From contig CAYMTA010000006.1 in NCBI GenBank assembly GCA_964393275.1, positions 1 through 64,000 of the forward strand: a stretch of 64,000 nucleotides of DNA, in the 5' to 3' direction. The stretch's first letter is position 1; every line of letters begins with the position of its first letter. The translations under genes and the position numbers were made by a program. This DNA is from SLRI01 sp964393275. Lineage in GTDB: Bacteria; Pseudomonadota; Alphaproteobacteria; Geminicoccales; Geminicoccaceae. This document shows positions 44,965 to 54,320 of this stretch, in pieces. Below the pieces are notes generated by a model that saw only the letters and a program-made list of their open reading frames with translations, ran no database searches and was not told the origin of the DNA.

Positions 44965-47900
44965 TCAATCCGGGGTAGAGCCCAACGATAGCAGATCCTC
45001 GATGTCGAGCACCACCGCCGTCTCGGCGAAGCCCATCTCGCGCTCGAAGAACCGCCGCACATAGATCGGCTCGTGCGCGAACCCGGCCTCTACACGGACC
45101 AGGGCCAGGGCGAAGGCGTCCGGCGCGTTGAGCGAGGCCAGGATCTCGTTCTTGGTCAGGATCACCACGCGAGCCTCGGCATGGCGGCCCTTGACCTCGA
45201 TCAGCCGGAGCCGGCCGGTGGTCCCGTCCCGGCTCTCGATATCGTAGCCGCATTTCTCGGCCGAGACATCGCGCGGTGCGTGGCCCAGCCGCCGCTCGGC
45301 TGCCATGACGGCGTCCATCGCCAGCCGCTCGACCAGGGCGCGGGCCGTGGCGTCCTCGGACAACTCGGGCGCCGGCGCCTCCGCCGGCTTTTGACGCGCG
45401 TCGAGCAGGCCTTTGGGCACGATCAGGGCGACGCCCTTCAGGACCGGCGGCAGGGCGCCGATCTGGCGCTCGCGGTCCAGCTCGGTCTGCCGCCGGTGCA
45501 GCCGCTCGACGAGCCGTGCCGCCGTCGCCTCGGCGTTTTGGGCGTTGATCCGCTGCTCCTTGCCGGCGCGCTCCTCCTCCCGCAACCGGGCGGCGCGACC
45601 GTCCCAGTAGTTGATTTCGCGGTTCAGCCGGGCGCGGACCTCACGCTCGACCTTGTCGATTTCCACGAGCCGCCGGCTCTTCACCTCCGCCAGGTGCTGC
45701 GGCACCAGATGCGCGATCGCGTGGCCGAGCGCTTTCGCTTCGACGCCAAGGGCGAGCCATGGCGCCGCCATGACCTCGGTCAGAAGCGCATTCTCCTCCG
45801 CCGTCGCCGGCCGGCAGTCGAGATAGGGTGCCGGGCCGCCGTCGACCGCCGTGCCGTCCTCCTTCAGATGGATGAACTGGAGGCGCTGCGACACGACGCG
45901 CGGCTCTCCGGATTTCACGCTGCGGCCGTCGCGGATCGCGTGCTCCAGATAGACGAGCAGCCGTGGCTCGGTCGTGTCGTCTGCCTCGTCGACCAGCACG
46001 GCGCCCTGGCTCAGGAGTGGCTGGAAGCGCTCCAGCACCACGTCGACCATCGCCTCCAGGAGCGGATGACCGGGCGCCAGCAGCTCCGCCTGCGGCTGCC
46101 CGGCGACGAGCTGCTTCTCGAAGGTGATCCGCGCATAGCGATCGAGCACCGGGTCGCTCCGGCCGATCAGGCGGTCACGTTCCTTGAGGATCGAGGGCAC
46201 CCGCGTGATCTCGAAGCGGCCCTTCTCACGCGCCGCGACGCGACCACCCAGGAGCGTGAATGCTTCGCGGAAGAAGGCGCCGATGAAGTGTGGCTGGAGT
46301 CGCCGAGCCTGTGCCCGCTCCATCTGCTCGCGGATCGCCGAGACCGCATGCGGGTCCATGCCCTCGGAGGTCAGCTTGCGCTCGGCCACCAGCCTCTCGA
46401 TCGCCGCCACGTCGACGGCGCCGTCGACCTTGCGAAGCAGCTCCGCCTTCGTCTCCGGCCGATCGCCATAGCGGATGGCGTCCACCAGCAGGTCGCGCAG
46501 GGCGTGGCCCTCGAACAGCTCGCCCAGCACGTCATAGACCTTGCCGCCGAGTGCCGCGCGGGCTTCCTCGAGCTTCTCCAGGAGCCGGCGATAGACCTCG
46601 CCCTCGCGCGTGTTGGCGGCGCAGAGGTTCCAGAGATGGCAGACCTCCGTCTGGCCGATCCGGTGGATGCGGCCGAAGCGCTGCTCCAGCCGGTTCGGGT
46701 TCCATGGCAGGTCGTAATTGACCATCAGATGGGCGCCGCGCTGCAGGTTGACGCCTTCACCAGCAGCATCATTGGCGATCATGACCCGCACGACAGGGTC
46801 GGAATTGAAGGCCGCGATGGCGGCACGCCGCGCCTCGCGCGCGATGCCTCCATGGATGACCACCACGGCCGCGGGATCGCCGACTCGCCCCACGATCTTC
46901 TGCTGGAGATATTCCAGCGTGTCCTTGGGCTCGGTGAAGATCAGAATTTTCCGCCGCAGCCCCGTCGCCGGGTCCAGCATCATCGGCTCGTCCAGGATGG
47001 ATTCGAGCTGGCGCCATTTGGTGTCCTGGCCAGAGAGCTTGAGCGCCAGCGCGCGGGCCTCGAGGTCCGTCAGGATGGCGATCTCGATCTCGAGCTCGCG
47101 CAGCGTTTGCGCCGCGGTCGCCTGGTCGGCGATTGCTTCCTCCGCGGCTTCGGCTTCGTCGCCCGGCGCTTCGTCGAGGTCGTCGGGATCGTAGCTCGGC
47201 AGGGGGGGCGGGCTCCAAGGCGCTGCGCCCGCGCCGTCTCGCGTCAGCTTTGCTTCGCGCAGCCGTTCCTCGAGTCGCTTGCGACGCCGCTCCAGTGACC
47301 TGTGGATCGCGGCAGGGGATGAGGCCAGGCGACGCTGGAGGATCTGCAGCGCAAAGCCGACATTCACCCGACGCTTGTCGTCGCCAACTCGATCGGCGCG
47401 ATTCATCTCTTCGCGCACGTAGCTGGTGACGGCCTGATAGAGGTCGGCTTCGGGTGGCGACAGATCGTAGCTCGCGGTGTAGGCGCGGCGTTCCGGGAAC
47501 AACGGCGTGCCGTCGAAACGATAGAGCTCCTCCTTGGTCAGGCGGCGCATCATGTCCGACACGTCAGCCTTGTGGATGCCCTCGCGAAAGCGCCCCTCGA
47601 ATCGATCGGCGTCGAGCAGCCCCATGAAGAGCTGGAAATCCGCTTCCTTGCCGTTGTGCGGTGTCGCCGACATCAGGAGGAAATTTCGGGTGCGTGTGCC
47701 GAGCAGCCTGCCGAGCTTGTGCCGCTGCGTCTCCTTGACCTCGCCGCCGAAATACGAAGCCGACATGCGGTGCGCCTCGTCGCAGATGACGAGATCCCAG
47801 TCCGGCGCAGTTTCCAGCTTGGCCTTCAATTCGTCGGAGCGCGCCGCCATGTCGAGGCGCAGGATCAACCGATGCTTCTCGACGAACGGGTTGCCGGTAA

Positions 47901-48465
47901 TGGATGCCTGAATCTGGTCGCGGGTCAGGATGTCGAAGCCAAGCCCGAACTTCTCGGCCATCTCCTCCTGCCACTGCTCGACCAGGCCGCCCGGCGCGAC
48001 GATGAGGCAGCGTTCCAGGTCACCACGGATCAGCAGCTCCTTGATGAGCAGGCCTGCCATGATCGTCTTGCCGGCGCCCGGATCGTCGGCCAGCAGGAAG
48101 CGCAGCGGCTGCCGGGGCAGCATCTCGCCATAAACCGCCGTGATCTGGTGCGGCAGCGCCTCGATCTGCGATGCGGTCACCGCCAGATAGGGGTCAAAGA
48201 GGTGCGCGAGGCGGATACGGTAGGCCTCGGAAGCAAGGCGAAGCAGCCCGCCATCCGCGTCGAATGCATAGGCGCGGCCGGTTCGAACGAGCTCGAAGGC
48301 GGTTTCCTCGCCGCGATACACGAGCCGCTCGCCCACACGCCCGTCGACACGAAAGACGATATTGAGGGCGTCGGGGCCAAAGTGCGAGACCGAAACCACC
48401 TCGGCGATACCAGAGCCCTCGACACCTTTGAGGCGTGCACCCGGTTTGATCTCGTCCAGCTTCAT
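44965..48465 (-). CDS. SNF2-family helicase with C-terminal DUF3883-like domain (DrmD-like)
   Basis: 1166-residue superfamily 2 ATPase. Walker A LLADDPGAGKTIMAGLL (about 124-140), DEAH box VICDEAHRMSA (229-232), motif III LLMSATPHNGKE, motif V NDAAGEGVNLQ and motif VI QRFGRIHRIGQ are all present. The end has GYDIESRDG and RLIEVKGRH, resembling DUF3883 and the D...ExK core of PD-(D/E)XK nucleases. Similar helicases are DrmD of DISARM, but drmA, drmB and drmC are not here. First gene of the defence operon. Confidence 0.88.
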   Translation of the reverse strand: MKLDEIKPGARLKGVEGSGIAEVVSVSHFGPDALNIVFRVDGRVGERLVYRGEETAFELVRTGRAYAFDADGGLLRLASEAYRIRLAHLFDPYLAVTASQIEALPHQITAVYGEMLPRQPLRFLLADDPGAGKTIMAGLLIKELLIRGDLERCLIVAPGGLVEQWQEEMAEKFGLGFDILTRDQIQASITGNPFVEKHRLILRLDMAARSDELKAKLETAPDWDLVICDEAHRMSASYFGGEVKETQRHKLGRLLGTRTRNFLLMSATPHNGKEADFQLFMGLLDADRFEGRFREGIHKADVSDMMRRLTKEELYRFDGTPLFPERRAYTASYDLSPPEADLYQAVTSYVREEMNRADRVGDDKRRVNVGFALQILQRRLASSPAAIHRSLERRRKRLEERLREAKLTRDGAGAAPWSPPPLPSYDPDDLDEAPGDEAEAAEEAIADQATAAQTLRELEIEIAILTDLEARALALKLSGQDTKWRQLESILDEPMMLDPATGLRRKILIFTEPKDTLEYLQQKIVGRVGDPAAVVVIHGGIAREARRAAIAAFNSDPVVRVMIANDAAGEGVNLQRGAHLMVNYDLPWNPNRLEQRFGRIHRIGQTEVCHLWNLCAANTREGEVYRRLLEKLEEARAALGGKVYDVLGELFEGHALRDLLVDAIRYGDRPETKAELLRKVDGAVDVAAIERLVAERKLTSEGMDPHAVSAIREQMERAQARRLQPHFIGAFFREAFTLLGGRVAAREKGRFEITRVPSILKERDRLIGRSDPVLDRYARITFEKQLVAGQPQAELLAPGHPLLEAMVDVVLERFQPLLSQGAVLVDEADDTTEPRLLVYLEHAIRDGRSVKSGEPRVVSQRLQFIHLKEDGTAVDGGPAPYLDCRPATAEENALLTEVMAAPWLALGVEAKALGHAIAHLVPQHLAEVKSRRLVEIDKVEREVRARLNREINYWDGRAARLREEERAGKEQRINAQNAEATAARLVERLHRRQTELDRERQIGALPPVLKGVALIVPKGLLDARQKPAEAPAPELSEDATARALVERLAMDAVMAAERRLGHAPRDVSAEKCGYDIESRDGTTGRLRLIEVKGRHAEARVVILTKNEILASLNAPDAFALALVRVEAGFAHEPIYVRRFFEREMGFAETAVVLDIEDLLSLGSTPD

Positions 48466-49296
48466 TCACGCCTTCCGTTGTCGCCAGTTCACGGCGCAGT
48501 GCTCCAACAACCAAATCTGTCGGACCACGCGCCACGAAAGCAATGCAAAGCATCGCTGGTGGTAGGATATGCGCTTGTCGCAACGTCGGGGAGTCCGACT
48601 CTCGGGGAGGAACCGAGCGATCGACAATCCGGCGCCAACCTCGGCCTGGAGGTATCTTTGGGGCGATGCTCGGAATACCCTGAAGACGGGCGGCAAGCTT
48701 TTGCCGTACGATTCAATCGGCTTGCCAACCTGTCGCTGTGCGTCGCGGTCTGATCTTCCTCGGCCATCGGACCGGGTCTCGTCATTCCCGCCCGCCGATG
48801 ACTGACGGCTCCTACCCAGCTCCAAGCACCGGCCTGTCCGCGGCCGGCGGCATTGGGAGTCGATCCGGTCCCATATTCACGTTGGCGCCTGATTTCGCGA
48901 GGCGCTGATCGAGCATCGTGTCAAAGGTGCGGGTCTGCACACCCCTTTGGCCTGTCAGCCGCTCCTCGCCGGCCGCATCGAACGCGCTTGTCAATCTGCC
49001 CGGCGTAAATACCATCGATCGTCTCCGGTAATGCCCGACCAATCGAGCGGCTGCAGGAATTGAACCCATTAACCAGCCGATGTCCCGACAATCGAGATGA
49101 TTTTCCGGCGCCGCCGAGCAGGCGCGGCTGTACGCCCTGCCGATCACCGTCGAGCCGCCGTCCGTCACACGCATGCGGATCGTGCCAGCCACGGTCCGGC
49201 CGGGCTTGCCAGGGAAATTTCCCGGCAACGAACCGAAAAGGCGAGTTCCCGGCCATAAAGCGACGCGAACGCCGGAAGCGGGCACGCGAATTTCAT
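48466..49296. other. Intergenic region upstream of helicase gene, no gene seen
   Basis: About 830 bp between the helicase start and composite repeat B. Open frames show no family similarity. The local GC is lower than in the genes around 48480-48760. The promoter of the defence operon should be here, but I found no confident -35/-10 pair. From about 49095 there is gapped similarity to 9101-9311 upstream of cas3. Confidence 0.5.
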
Positions 49297-49366
49297 CCAA
49301 AAGGACGGCCATTTCCCGAACAGGGCCACCGAACCCCGCCGCCAACCCGTCCACCGGCCCTCGGGA

Positions 49367-49522
49367 TGTTGCACCCGATGCAACAATCGCCGGTGCCGAA
49401 CCCGGGAATGTTGCACGGGATGCAACGATATTATGACAATTGATGCATCCGGCGCAACAGGCGGCTCGGGTTGTTGCATCTGGTGCATCATTATTATGAC
49501 AAATGTTGCATCGGGCGCAACA
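49367..49522. repeat. Array of five palindromes (copy B), first interval enlarged by 10 bp
   Basis: Centres are at 49376, 49418, 49450, 49481 and 49513. Intervals are 42, 32, 31 and 32 bp, so compared with copy A only the first interval differs, by 10 bp. The first unit is TGTTGCA-CCCGA-TGCAACA, a perfect 7+7 dyad; the second, TGTTGCA-CGGGA-TGCAACG, has one mismatch. The last three units are identical in sequence to those of copy A. Confidence 0.85.
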
Positions 49523-49531
49523 ATTTCAGGC

Positions 49532-49651
49532 GAACGAACCCGCCAAGGCAGCGAACGAACCCGCGAAATCGACGAACGAACCCGGGATTCCGACGATCGA
49601 ACCCACGGATTCACGATCGAACCCGACGATTCACGAACGAACCCAAGGCCC
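49532..49651. repeat. Six direct repeats of GA(A/T)CGAACCC (copy B)
   Basis: Sequence and spacing are identical to copy A (units start at 49532, 49553, 49574, 49595, 49615 and 49635). A further degenerate GATCGAACCC lies downstream near 49721, where copy A has GAACGAACCG, so the array may once have been longer. Confidence 0.85.
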
Positions 49652-49662
49652 GCCCGGCGAGC

Positions 49663-49684
49663 GGCGGCGCGGGTTTTCGCCGCC
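49663..49684. repeat. GC-rich hairpin after the direct repeats (copy B)
   Basis: Arms GGCGGCG and CGCCGCC as in copy A, with an 8-nt loop CGGGTTTT in place of 7. It lies just outside the 234-bp identical core, so the stem has been kept while the loop and surroundings changed. Confidence 0.6.
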
Positions 49685-49855
49685 TTCCCGGGTTCTCTCG
49701 CCAAGCAAAGCCCGGATTGCCGATCGAACCCGCGCGGGCTCTGGACAGACGACCCGCGTTAGGCTATAAGTCCTAGATGAGCCGGCCCGCCTGCCCCGCC
49801 GGTCTTCGCGCGGCGTTGATGCCCGGATTGCCATGACCCTGCCGCCGAAGCCCCC

Positions 49856-51511
49856 TCAACGCAGCTCGCCCCGCCGGCCGAGCTCGATGATGCGGTCGGC
49901 GATGCGCAGCGAGTTGGCGACGATGGTCATCGACGGGTTGACGCCGCCGGCGGTCGGGAAGAGCGAGCCGTCGCAGACGAAGAGGTTGTCGATGTCCCAT
50001 GACCTGCCGTCGGCGCCGACCACGCTCGTCCTCGGGTCGTCGCCCATCCGGCAGCCGCCCATCAGGTGCGCCGTGCTCTCGGTCTCGTAGAGATTCCGCG
50101 CCCCCGCCGCCTCGAGCATCCGCCCCATGAAGGCCTGCGCGTGCCGGAACAGCCGCCTGTCGTTGTCGCAATAGGAGAACGTCACCTTCGGCAAGGGCAG
50201 GCCGAGCGCGTCCGGCTCGTCGGCGAGCTCCACCCGGTTCTCCTCCTGCGGCAGGGTCTCGCCGACGATCTTGAGGCCGGCCATGTGGTTGTAGTGCGCC
50301 ATCCACTTGCGCAGGGGCGTGCCGTAGACGCCCTCGTTGGTGACCAGCGCCGTGGCGAAGTCGGTCGGCAGCGGCCCCTGGCTCATGAACGAGTAGCCGC
50401 CCAGGAAGTCCTTGCCCTCGTCCTGGTAGTTCCAGTGCTCGCAGACCGCCAGCGACGGCGGCCCCTTGTACCAGCGGATCTCCTCCTCCATGACCCCCCA
50501 GGTCGCGTGGTTGGAATGCACCATCAGGCTCTTGCCGACCAGCCCCGAGGAATTGGCGAGCCCGTCGGGATGGGCGGGGCAGGCGGAGTGCAGGAGCAGG
50601 CGCGGAGTCTCGATCGAGTAGCCGGCGACGACGACGTTCCGGGCCTTCTGGAAGCGCCAGGCGCCGGCTCGGTGGTAGTGCACCCCGCTGACCCGGCCGT
50701 CCCGGCCCGTCTCGACCCGCCCGACCATGGCGAGGTCGCGGATCTCGGCCCCTGCCGAAAGCGCCCGCGGAATGAAGGTCACCAGCATCGACTGCTTGGC
50801 GTTGGTGGCGCAGCCGACCTTGCAGAAGCCCCGATAGACGCAGGGGGGCGCCGCGCCGCGCGGTGCCGAGAGCGTCGCGGTCGGGGTCGGCGCCCACTTC
50901 ACCCCCATGGCCTCGGCACCCCTGGCCAGCACCAGCGCCGAGGCCGAGAGCTCGTGCTCGCGATAGGGATAGCGGCCGCGCTTCGGCCCCCAGGGATAGG
51001 TCACCGGGCCGGCGATCTTCATCGCATCCTCGGCCAGCGCGTAGTAGCGCCACATCTCCCGCCAGTCGACCGGCCAGTCGTGGCCGTAGCCCAGAAGTGT
51101 CCGGGATTTGAACCATTCGGGGCGAAAGCGCAGCGCCACCATCTGGAAATGCACCGTGGTGCCGCCCACCGCCCGGCCGGAGTTGTTGGAGCCGAGCTCG
51201 ATCGGGTCGTTGCCGCCCGAGATCCGCTCGTCCAGCCAGTAGAGCTTCTCCTGCTCGCGCTCGTCGGAGGCGAAGTCCTCGAGCGGCCGATAGAAGGCGC
51301 CGGCGTCGAAGGCGACGACCGAATGCCCGGCCTCGGCCAGCCGGGCCGCCAGCACGGCGCCGCCGCAGCCCGTGCCGACGATGGCGAAGTCGACCGCCTC
51401 GCTCTCGGCATATTCGCGCATCGGCACCCACCCGCCGACGCGAAAGACATCGGGGGCCCGGCCGTCCTTGGCCCGAAGCCGTGTTTCGGCGTCCGAGACG
51501 ATCCCGCTCAT
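49856..51511 (-). CDS. GMC-family oxidoreductase, large dehydrogenase subunit
   Basis: 551-residue flavoprotein of the gluconate/sugar dehydrogenase type. The FAD-binding Rossmann motif is VGTGCGGAVLAARLAEAG (about 45-62), then GSNNSGRAVGGTTVHFQM, a CVYRGFCKVGCATNAKQS segment with three Cys, and the C-terminal HLMGGCRMG and VCDGSLFPTAGGVNPSMTI. Oxidises an alcohol or sugar, substrate unknown, and normally passes electrons to a cytochrome c subunit, which is not found next to it. Its ATG overlaps the stop codon of the small subunit. Confidence 0.88.
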   Translation of the reverse strand: MSGIVSDAETRLRAKDGRAPDVFRVGGWVPMREYAESEAVDFAIVGTGCGGAVLAARLAEAGHSVVAFDAGAFYRPLEDFASDEREQEKLYWLDERISGGNDPIELGSNNSGRAVGGTTVHFQMVALRFRPEWFKSRTLLGYGHDWPVDWREMWRYYALAEDAMKIAGPVTYPWGPKRGRYPYREHELSASALVLARGAEAMGVKWAPTPTATLSAPRGAAPPCVYRGFCKVGCATNAKQSMLVTFIPRALSAGAEIRDLAMVGRVETGRDGRVSGVHYHRAGAWRFQKARNVVVAGYSIETPRLLLHSACPAHPDGLANSSGLVGKSLMVHSNHATWGVMEEEIRWYKGPPSLAVCEHWNYQDEGKDFLGGYSFMSQGPLPTDFATALVTNEGVYGTPLRKWMAHYNHMAGLKIVGETLPQEENRVELADEPDALGLPLPKVTFSYCDNDRRLFRHAQAFMGRMLEAAGARNLYETESTAHLMGGCRMGDDPRTSVVGADGRSWDIDNLFVCDGSLFPTAGGVNPSMTIVANSLRIADRIIELGRRGELR

Positions 51512-52152
51512 GGCAGGTCGTCGATCTTCTGCGGCGCCCGGCGCTCCTCGGCTTCCCAGGGATCGCGCTCGTCGGGCCCGAGGCGGACATAGCCGCGTGG
51601 TGCCGCCGGCCCGCCGAAGCCGATCTCGTTCCAGGCGAGCGGATGGGCGTAGTAGATCTTGACCGCCTCCTTCAAGAGCACATGGCGAAAGAAGCGTCTC
51701 GGATGCAGCCCCTTCCAGGCCGCCTCGTCCACCTCGCCCTTATCGATCCGATCCAGAACGTCGTGGCGCTGCTCCCTGGCCAGCGCCCCGAAGGGACGCC
51801 CGTGCCGGAGCGTGGCCTCGCGGTCGATGGCGGCGAGCCCCCGCCGCCATGCCTCGCGCATCGGCGGCGCGTCCGCGTAGCGCGTGCCGCTGGGCCGGTT
51901 CGCGTGCAGCATCTCGTCGATGAACGCCTCGACGGGAATGCGGTCCTTCCCGGCGCGCTCGGGCTGCGGCAGGATCGTGTCGACGACCTCGCGCAGGAGC
52001 TGGTGCTCCGCCTCGCCGAGGAACCGCCTGGGCGGCACGTTGTCCAGCCGGTCGGCGACGACCCGCCGGGTCGCCTCGTTCCAGGACGGCGTATCCCATT
52101 TCTTCAGGACATCGTAGCCGGGGTAGGGGGTGAGAAACGGCTCCTCGCTCAT
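51508..52152 (-). CDS. Gluconate 2-dehydrogenase subunit 3 family protein
   Basis: 214-residue small subunit. The family segment RRFLGEAEHQLLREVVDTILPQ followed by VEAFIDEMLHANRP is present, as is GLHPRRFFRHVLLKEAVKIYYAHPLAWNEIGF near the C-terminus. No Tat signal is obvious, unlike many homologues, which raises the question whether the complex is cytoplasmic or uses another route. 4-nt overlaps link it to the genes on both sides. Confidence 0.83.
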   Translation of the reverse strand: MSEEPFLTPYPGYDVLKKWDTPSWNEATRRVVADRLDNVPPRRFLGEAEHQLLREVVDTILPQPERAGKDRIPVEAFIDEMLHANRPSGTRYADAPPMREAWRRGLAAIDREATLRHGRPFGALAREQRHDVLDRIDKGEVDEAAWKGLHPRRFFRHVLLKEAVKIYYAHPLAWNEIGFGGPAAPRGYVRLGPDERDPWEAEERRAPQKIDDLP

Positions 52153-53141
52153 CGTCTTCTCCCGCGTCCATCGAGCAGCCTGAGCGCCGCGAAGCCACTG
52201 AGCGCCAGGCCCGCGAGGCTCGGCGGGGCGGCGATCGGCGGCCCCTGGAAGAGGTTCTGCGTCCAGTTCCTGAAGCCGCCCATGTTGCGGCTGACGCCAT
52301 AGGCATGCAGGCCCGTGCCGACCAGCCCGAGCACCGTCGTCAGGCCGAGCATGAACCTCGCGAAAGCCCGGCTGGCGGGACCGGAGCCGCCGGCCACGAC
52401 GCCGAGCGACAGCGCCGTCACCGGCACGCCCAGCACCGGCGCGTACATGAGCGGGTTGTGGAAGGCGCCCCGAAAATGCAGGAGCCCGACCTCGGCGGTG
52501 AGGCCGGCGAGGCCGCCGGCGGTGATCGCCGCGAGCCCGCGGCCGGCCCGCTCGTCGCCGCCCCGGAAGCCGCCGCCCCGCTCGGCCGCCAGGGCACCGA
52601 GGCCCATGGCACCGGCGAGCGACAGGGCTCCCGGGGCGCCGAAGGGGGCACGGTAGAAGAGGTTGTTGAAGGAGAGGCCGCCCGGCCGCTCCAGGATGTT
52701 CTTGAAATGAAACCCGGTGCCGACGAGCCCGGTGAGCAGGGCGCCGGCGAAGATGGCCCCGCGCAGCCCCGCCCCGCCACGCGACAGGGCGGTGGCGAGC
52801 GCGGCGGCCAGCGTCAGCCCCGAGGCGACCGGGGCCACGTACATCGCCCGGTTGCTGAAATTGCCGCGGTGATGCTCCATCATGCTGTCGGCCAGCACGC
52901 TCGCCGCCAGCAGGCCCGCCCCCGACGCCGCGAGCCGCGCCGCCGATGACGGGCGCCCCCGCCCCGAGCCGCCGGCGACAGCACCCACGGCCCCGGCGAG
53001 GAGCAGGCCGGCGCCGGCCAGCAGGAGCAGCCGGTCCGGCGCCATCTTCGGCTGCTTGCGCCGCGGCGCCGGCCGCGCCTCGTGCGTCAGCGGTCTGGCG
53101 CGGCGCGTCGGGCGATCCTCGGGAAGTCGTTTCTGAAGCAC
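52149..53141 (-). CDS. Polytopic membrane protein with an internal duplication
   Basis: 330-residue protein of unknown family with about eight hydrophobic segments. Two halves match: HHRGNFSNRAMYVAPV (90-105) with HFRGAFHNPLMYAPV (222-236), GLVGTGFH (138-145) with GLVGTGLH (272-279), and GGLSFNNLFYRAPFGAP with GGFRNWTQNLFQGPP. I chose GTG 53141, which has GAGG 8 nt upstream. The tight overlap with the dehydrogenase small-subunit gene suggests a membrane anchor or partner of that enzyme; this is inference. Confidence 0.7.
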   Translation of the reverse strand: MLQKRLPEDRPTRRARPLTHEARPAPRRKQPKMAPDRLLLLAGAGLLLAGAVGAVAGGSGRGRPSSAARLAASGAGLLAASVLADSMMEHHRGNFSNRAMYVAPVASGLTLAAALATALSRGGAGLRGAIFAGALLTGLVGTGFHFKNILERPGGLSFNNLFYRAPFGAPGALSLAGAMGLGALAAERGGGFRGGDERAGRGLAAITAGGLAGLTAEVGLLHFRGAFHNPLMYAPVLGVPVTALSLGVVAGGSGPASRAFARFMLGLTTVLGLVGTGLHAYGVSRNMGGFRNWTQNLFQGPPIAAPPSLAGLALSGFAALRLLDGRGRRR

Positions 53142-53174
53142 GTCACCATCCTCAGGGAAGGGCGCGGGGCGGCA

Positions 53175-54272
53175 TCACAGGCGATAGCGCGCGGCATCGG
53201 CGGCCTTGAAGGCGAGGCCGATGCCGGGCCGGGTCCAGTCGGGCGCGACGCACCCGTCCTCGGGCACGGGCGCCCCGTCGAGCAGCAGCCGCTCGATGCG
53301 CACGTGGTCGTGAAACCATTCCATGTGCCGCTGGCTCAGGGCCGCCACCGCGCAGGGCACGTGCAGCGCCGGCCCGCAATGGCTGGAGAGCGGCAGGTTG
53401 GCCGCGTGCGCCAGCGCGTCGGCCAGGAGATAGCCGGTGTAGCCGAGGCAGCGCGTCGCATCCGCCTGCAGGACGTCGACGGCACCGGCCTCGATCATCC
53501 GGCGAAAGTAGAAGTCGTCGTAGCCGTATTCGCCGGCCGTGATCTCCATGCCCGCCGGTGCCTGGTCACGCAACAGCCGCAGCCCGTCCAGGTCGTCGGA
53601 CGAGACCGGCTCCTCGAACCAGCTCACGCCCAGGGTGGCGAAGTCCTGGGCGAGCGCCAGCGCCTGCTTGCGCGCATAGCCGCCATTGGCATCGACCATG
53701 AGATCGACATCCGCGCCGATGGCCGATCGGGCGACCCGCACGCGATGCGGGTCCCGGTCCGGCTCGCGCCCGACCTTCATCTTGACCGCCTTCAGCCCGG
53801 CTTTGGCCCAGCCGCCGAGCTGCTCCTCGAGCTGCCCGTCGTCATAGGCGGTGAAGCCGCCCGAGCCATAGACCGGCACGGTCTTGCGCCGGGCGCCGAG
53901 CAGGCGGGCGGTCGGCTCGTCGAGCAGCTTGCCGACCAGATCGAAGAGCGCCACGTCGCAGGCCGAGATCGCGCAAGCGACGATGCCCGGTCGGCCGAGA
54001 TTGCGGCAGGCATGCAGCATGGCGTGCCAGCAGTCGCGGATCGCGAACGCGTCGCGGCCGACCAGGACCCCGCCGAGCTTGTCGGCGACCAGGACCGCCG
54101 CCGTCTTGTCGGCATAGCTGTAGCCCATGCCGGTCCGGCCGCCGGCCTCGATCTCGACCACCACCATGGTCGTCGAATCCCAGGCCAGCGTTCCGTCGGA
54201 TTCCGGCGCGTCGGTCGGGATGCGATAGGCGCTCGCGCGAACCTCGCGAATGCCCGCGTCCCCGCCAAGCAT
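53175..54272 (-). CDS. Enolase-superfamily enzyme (mandelate racemase/sugar acid dehydratase-like)
   Basis: 365-residue protein of the mandelate racemase subgroup. KAVKMKVGREPD carries the KxK base pair, LMVDANGGYARKQA the first metal Asp, FEEPVSSDDL the Glu, TAGEYGYDD the third metal ligand, and LSSHCGPALHVP the His. It would abstract a proton alpha to a carboxylate in a sugar acid or similar substrate; the exact reaction is not predictable. It neighbours the GMC dehydrogenase genes, so both may work in one sugar-acid route. Confidence 0.87.
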   Translation of the reverse strand: MLGGDAGIREVRASAYRIPTDAPESDGTLAWDSTTMVVVEIEAGGRTGMGYSYADKTAAVLVADKLGGVLVGRDAFAIRDCWHAMLHACRNLGRPGIVACAISACDVALFDLVGKLLDEPTARLLGARRKTVPVYGSGGFTAYDDGQLEEQLGGWAKAGLKAVKMKVGREPDRDPHRVRVARSAIGADVDLMVDANGGYARKQALALAQDFATLGVSWFEEPVSSDDLDGLRLLRDQAPAGMEITAGEYGYDDFYFRRMIEAGAVDVLQADATRCLGYTGYLLADALAHAANLPLSSHCGPALHVPCAVAALSQRHMEWFHDHVRIERLLLDGAPVPEDGCVAPDWTRPGIGLAFKAADAARYRL

Positions 54273-54320
54273 GATCGATACCTCCTTCCGCTCGGGGGCT
54301 CGCGGAGCCCCGGTCCCGGC

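Larger units (their letters stand above)
49297..49773. repeat. Composite repeat, copy B (upstream of helicase-methylase-ATPase operon)
   Basis: Same architecture and orientation as 9312-9777. The core 49428-49661 is identical to 9433-9666 for 234 bp. It starts CCAAAAGGAC, carries five palindromes, six direct repeats and a GC hairpin, and ends TTAGGCTATAAGTCC. It lies between the 3' end of the GMC oxidoreductase gene and the 5' end of the helicase gene, which mirrors the position of copy A between a gene end and cas3. Confidence 0.95.

Noticed and set aside
37607..48465. The defence operon as classical DISARM or BREX
   Set aside because: drmA, drmB and drmC are absent, and no brxC/pglZ/brxL-like proteins are seen. 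Only the helicase resembles a DISARM component.
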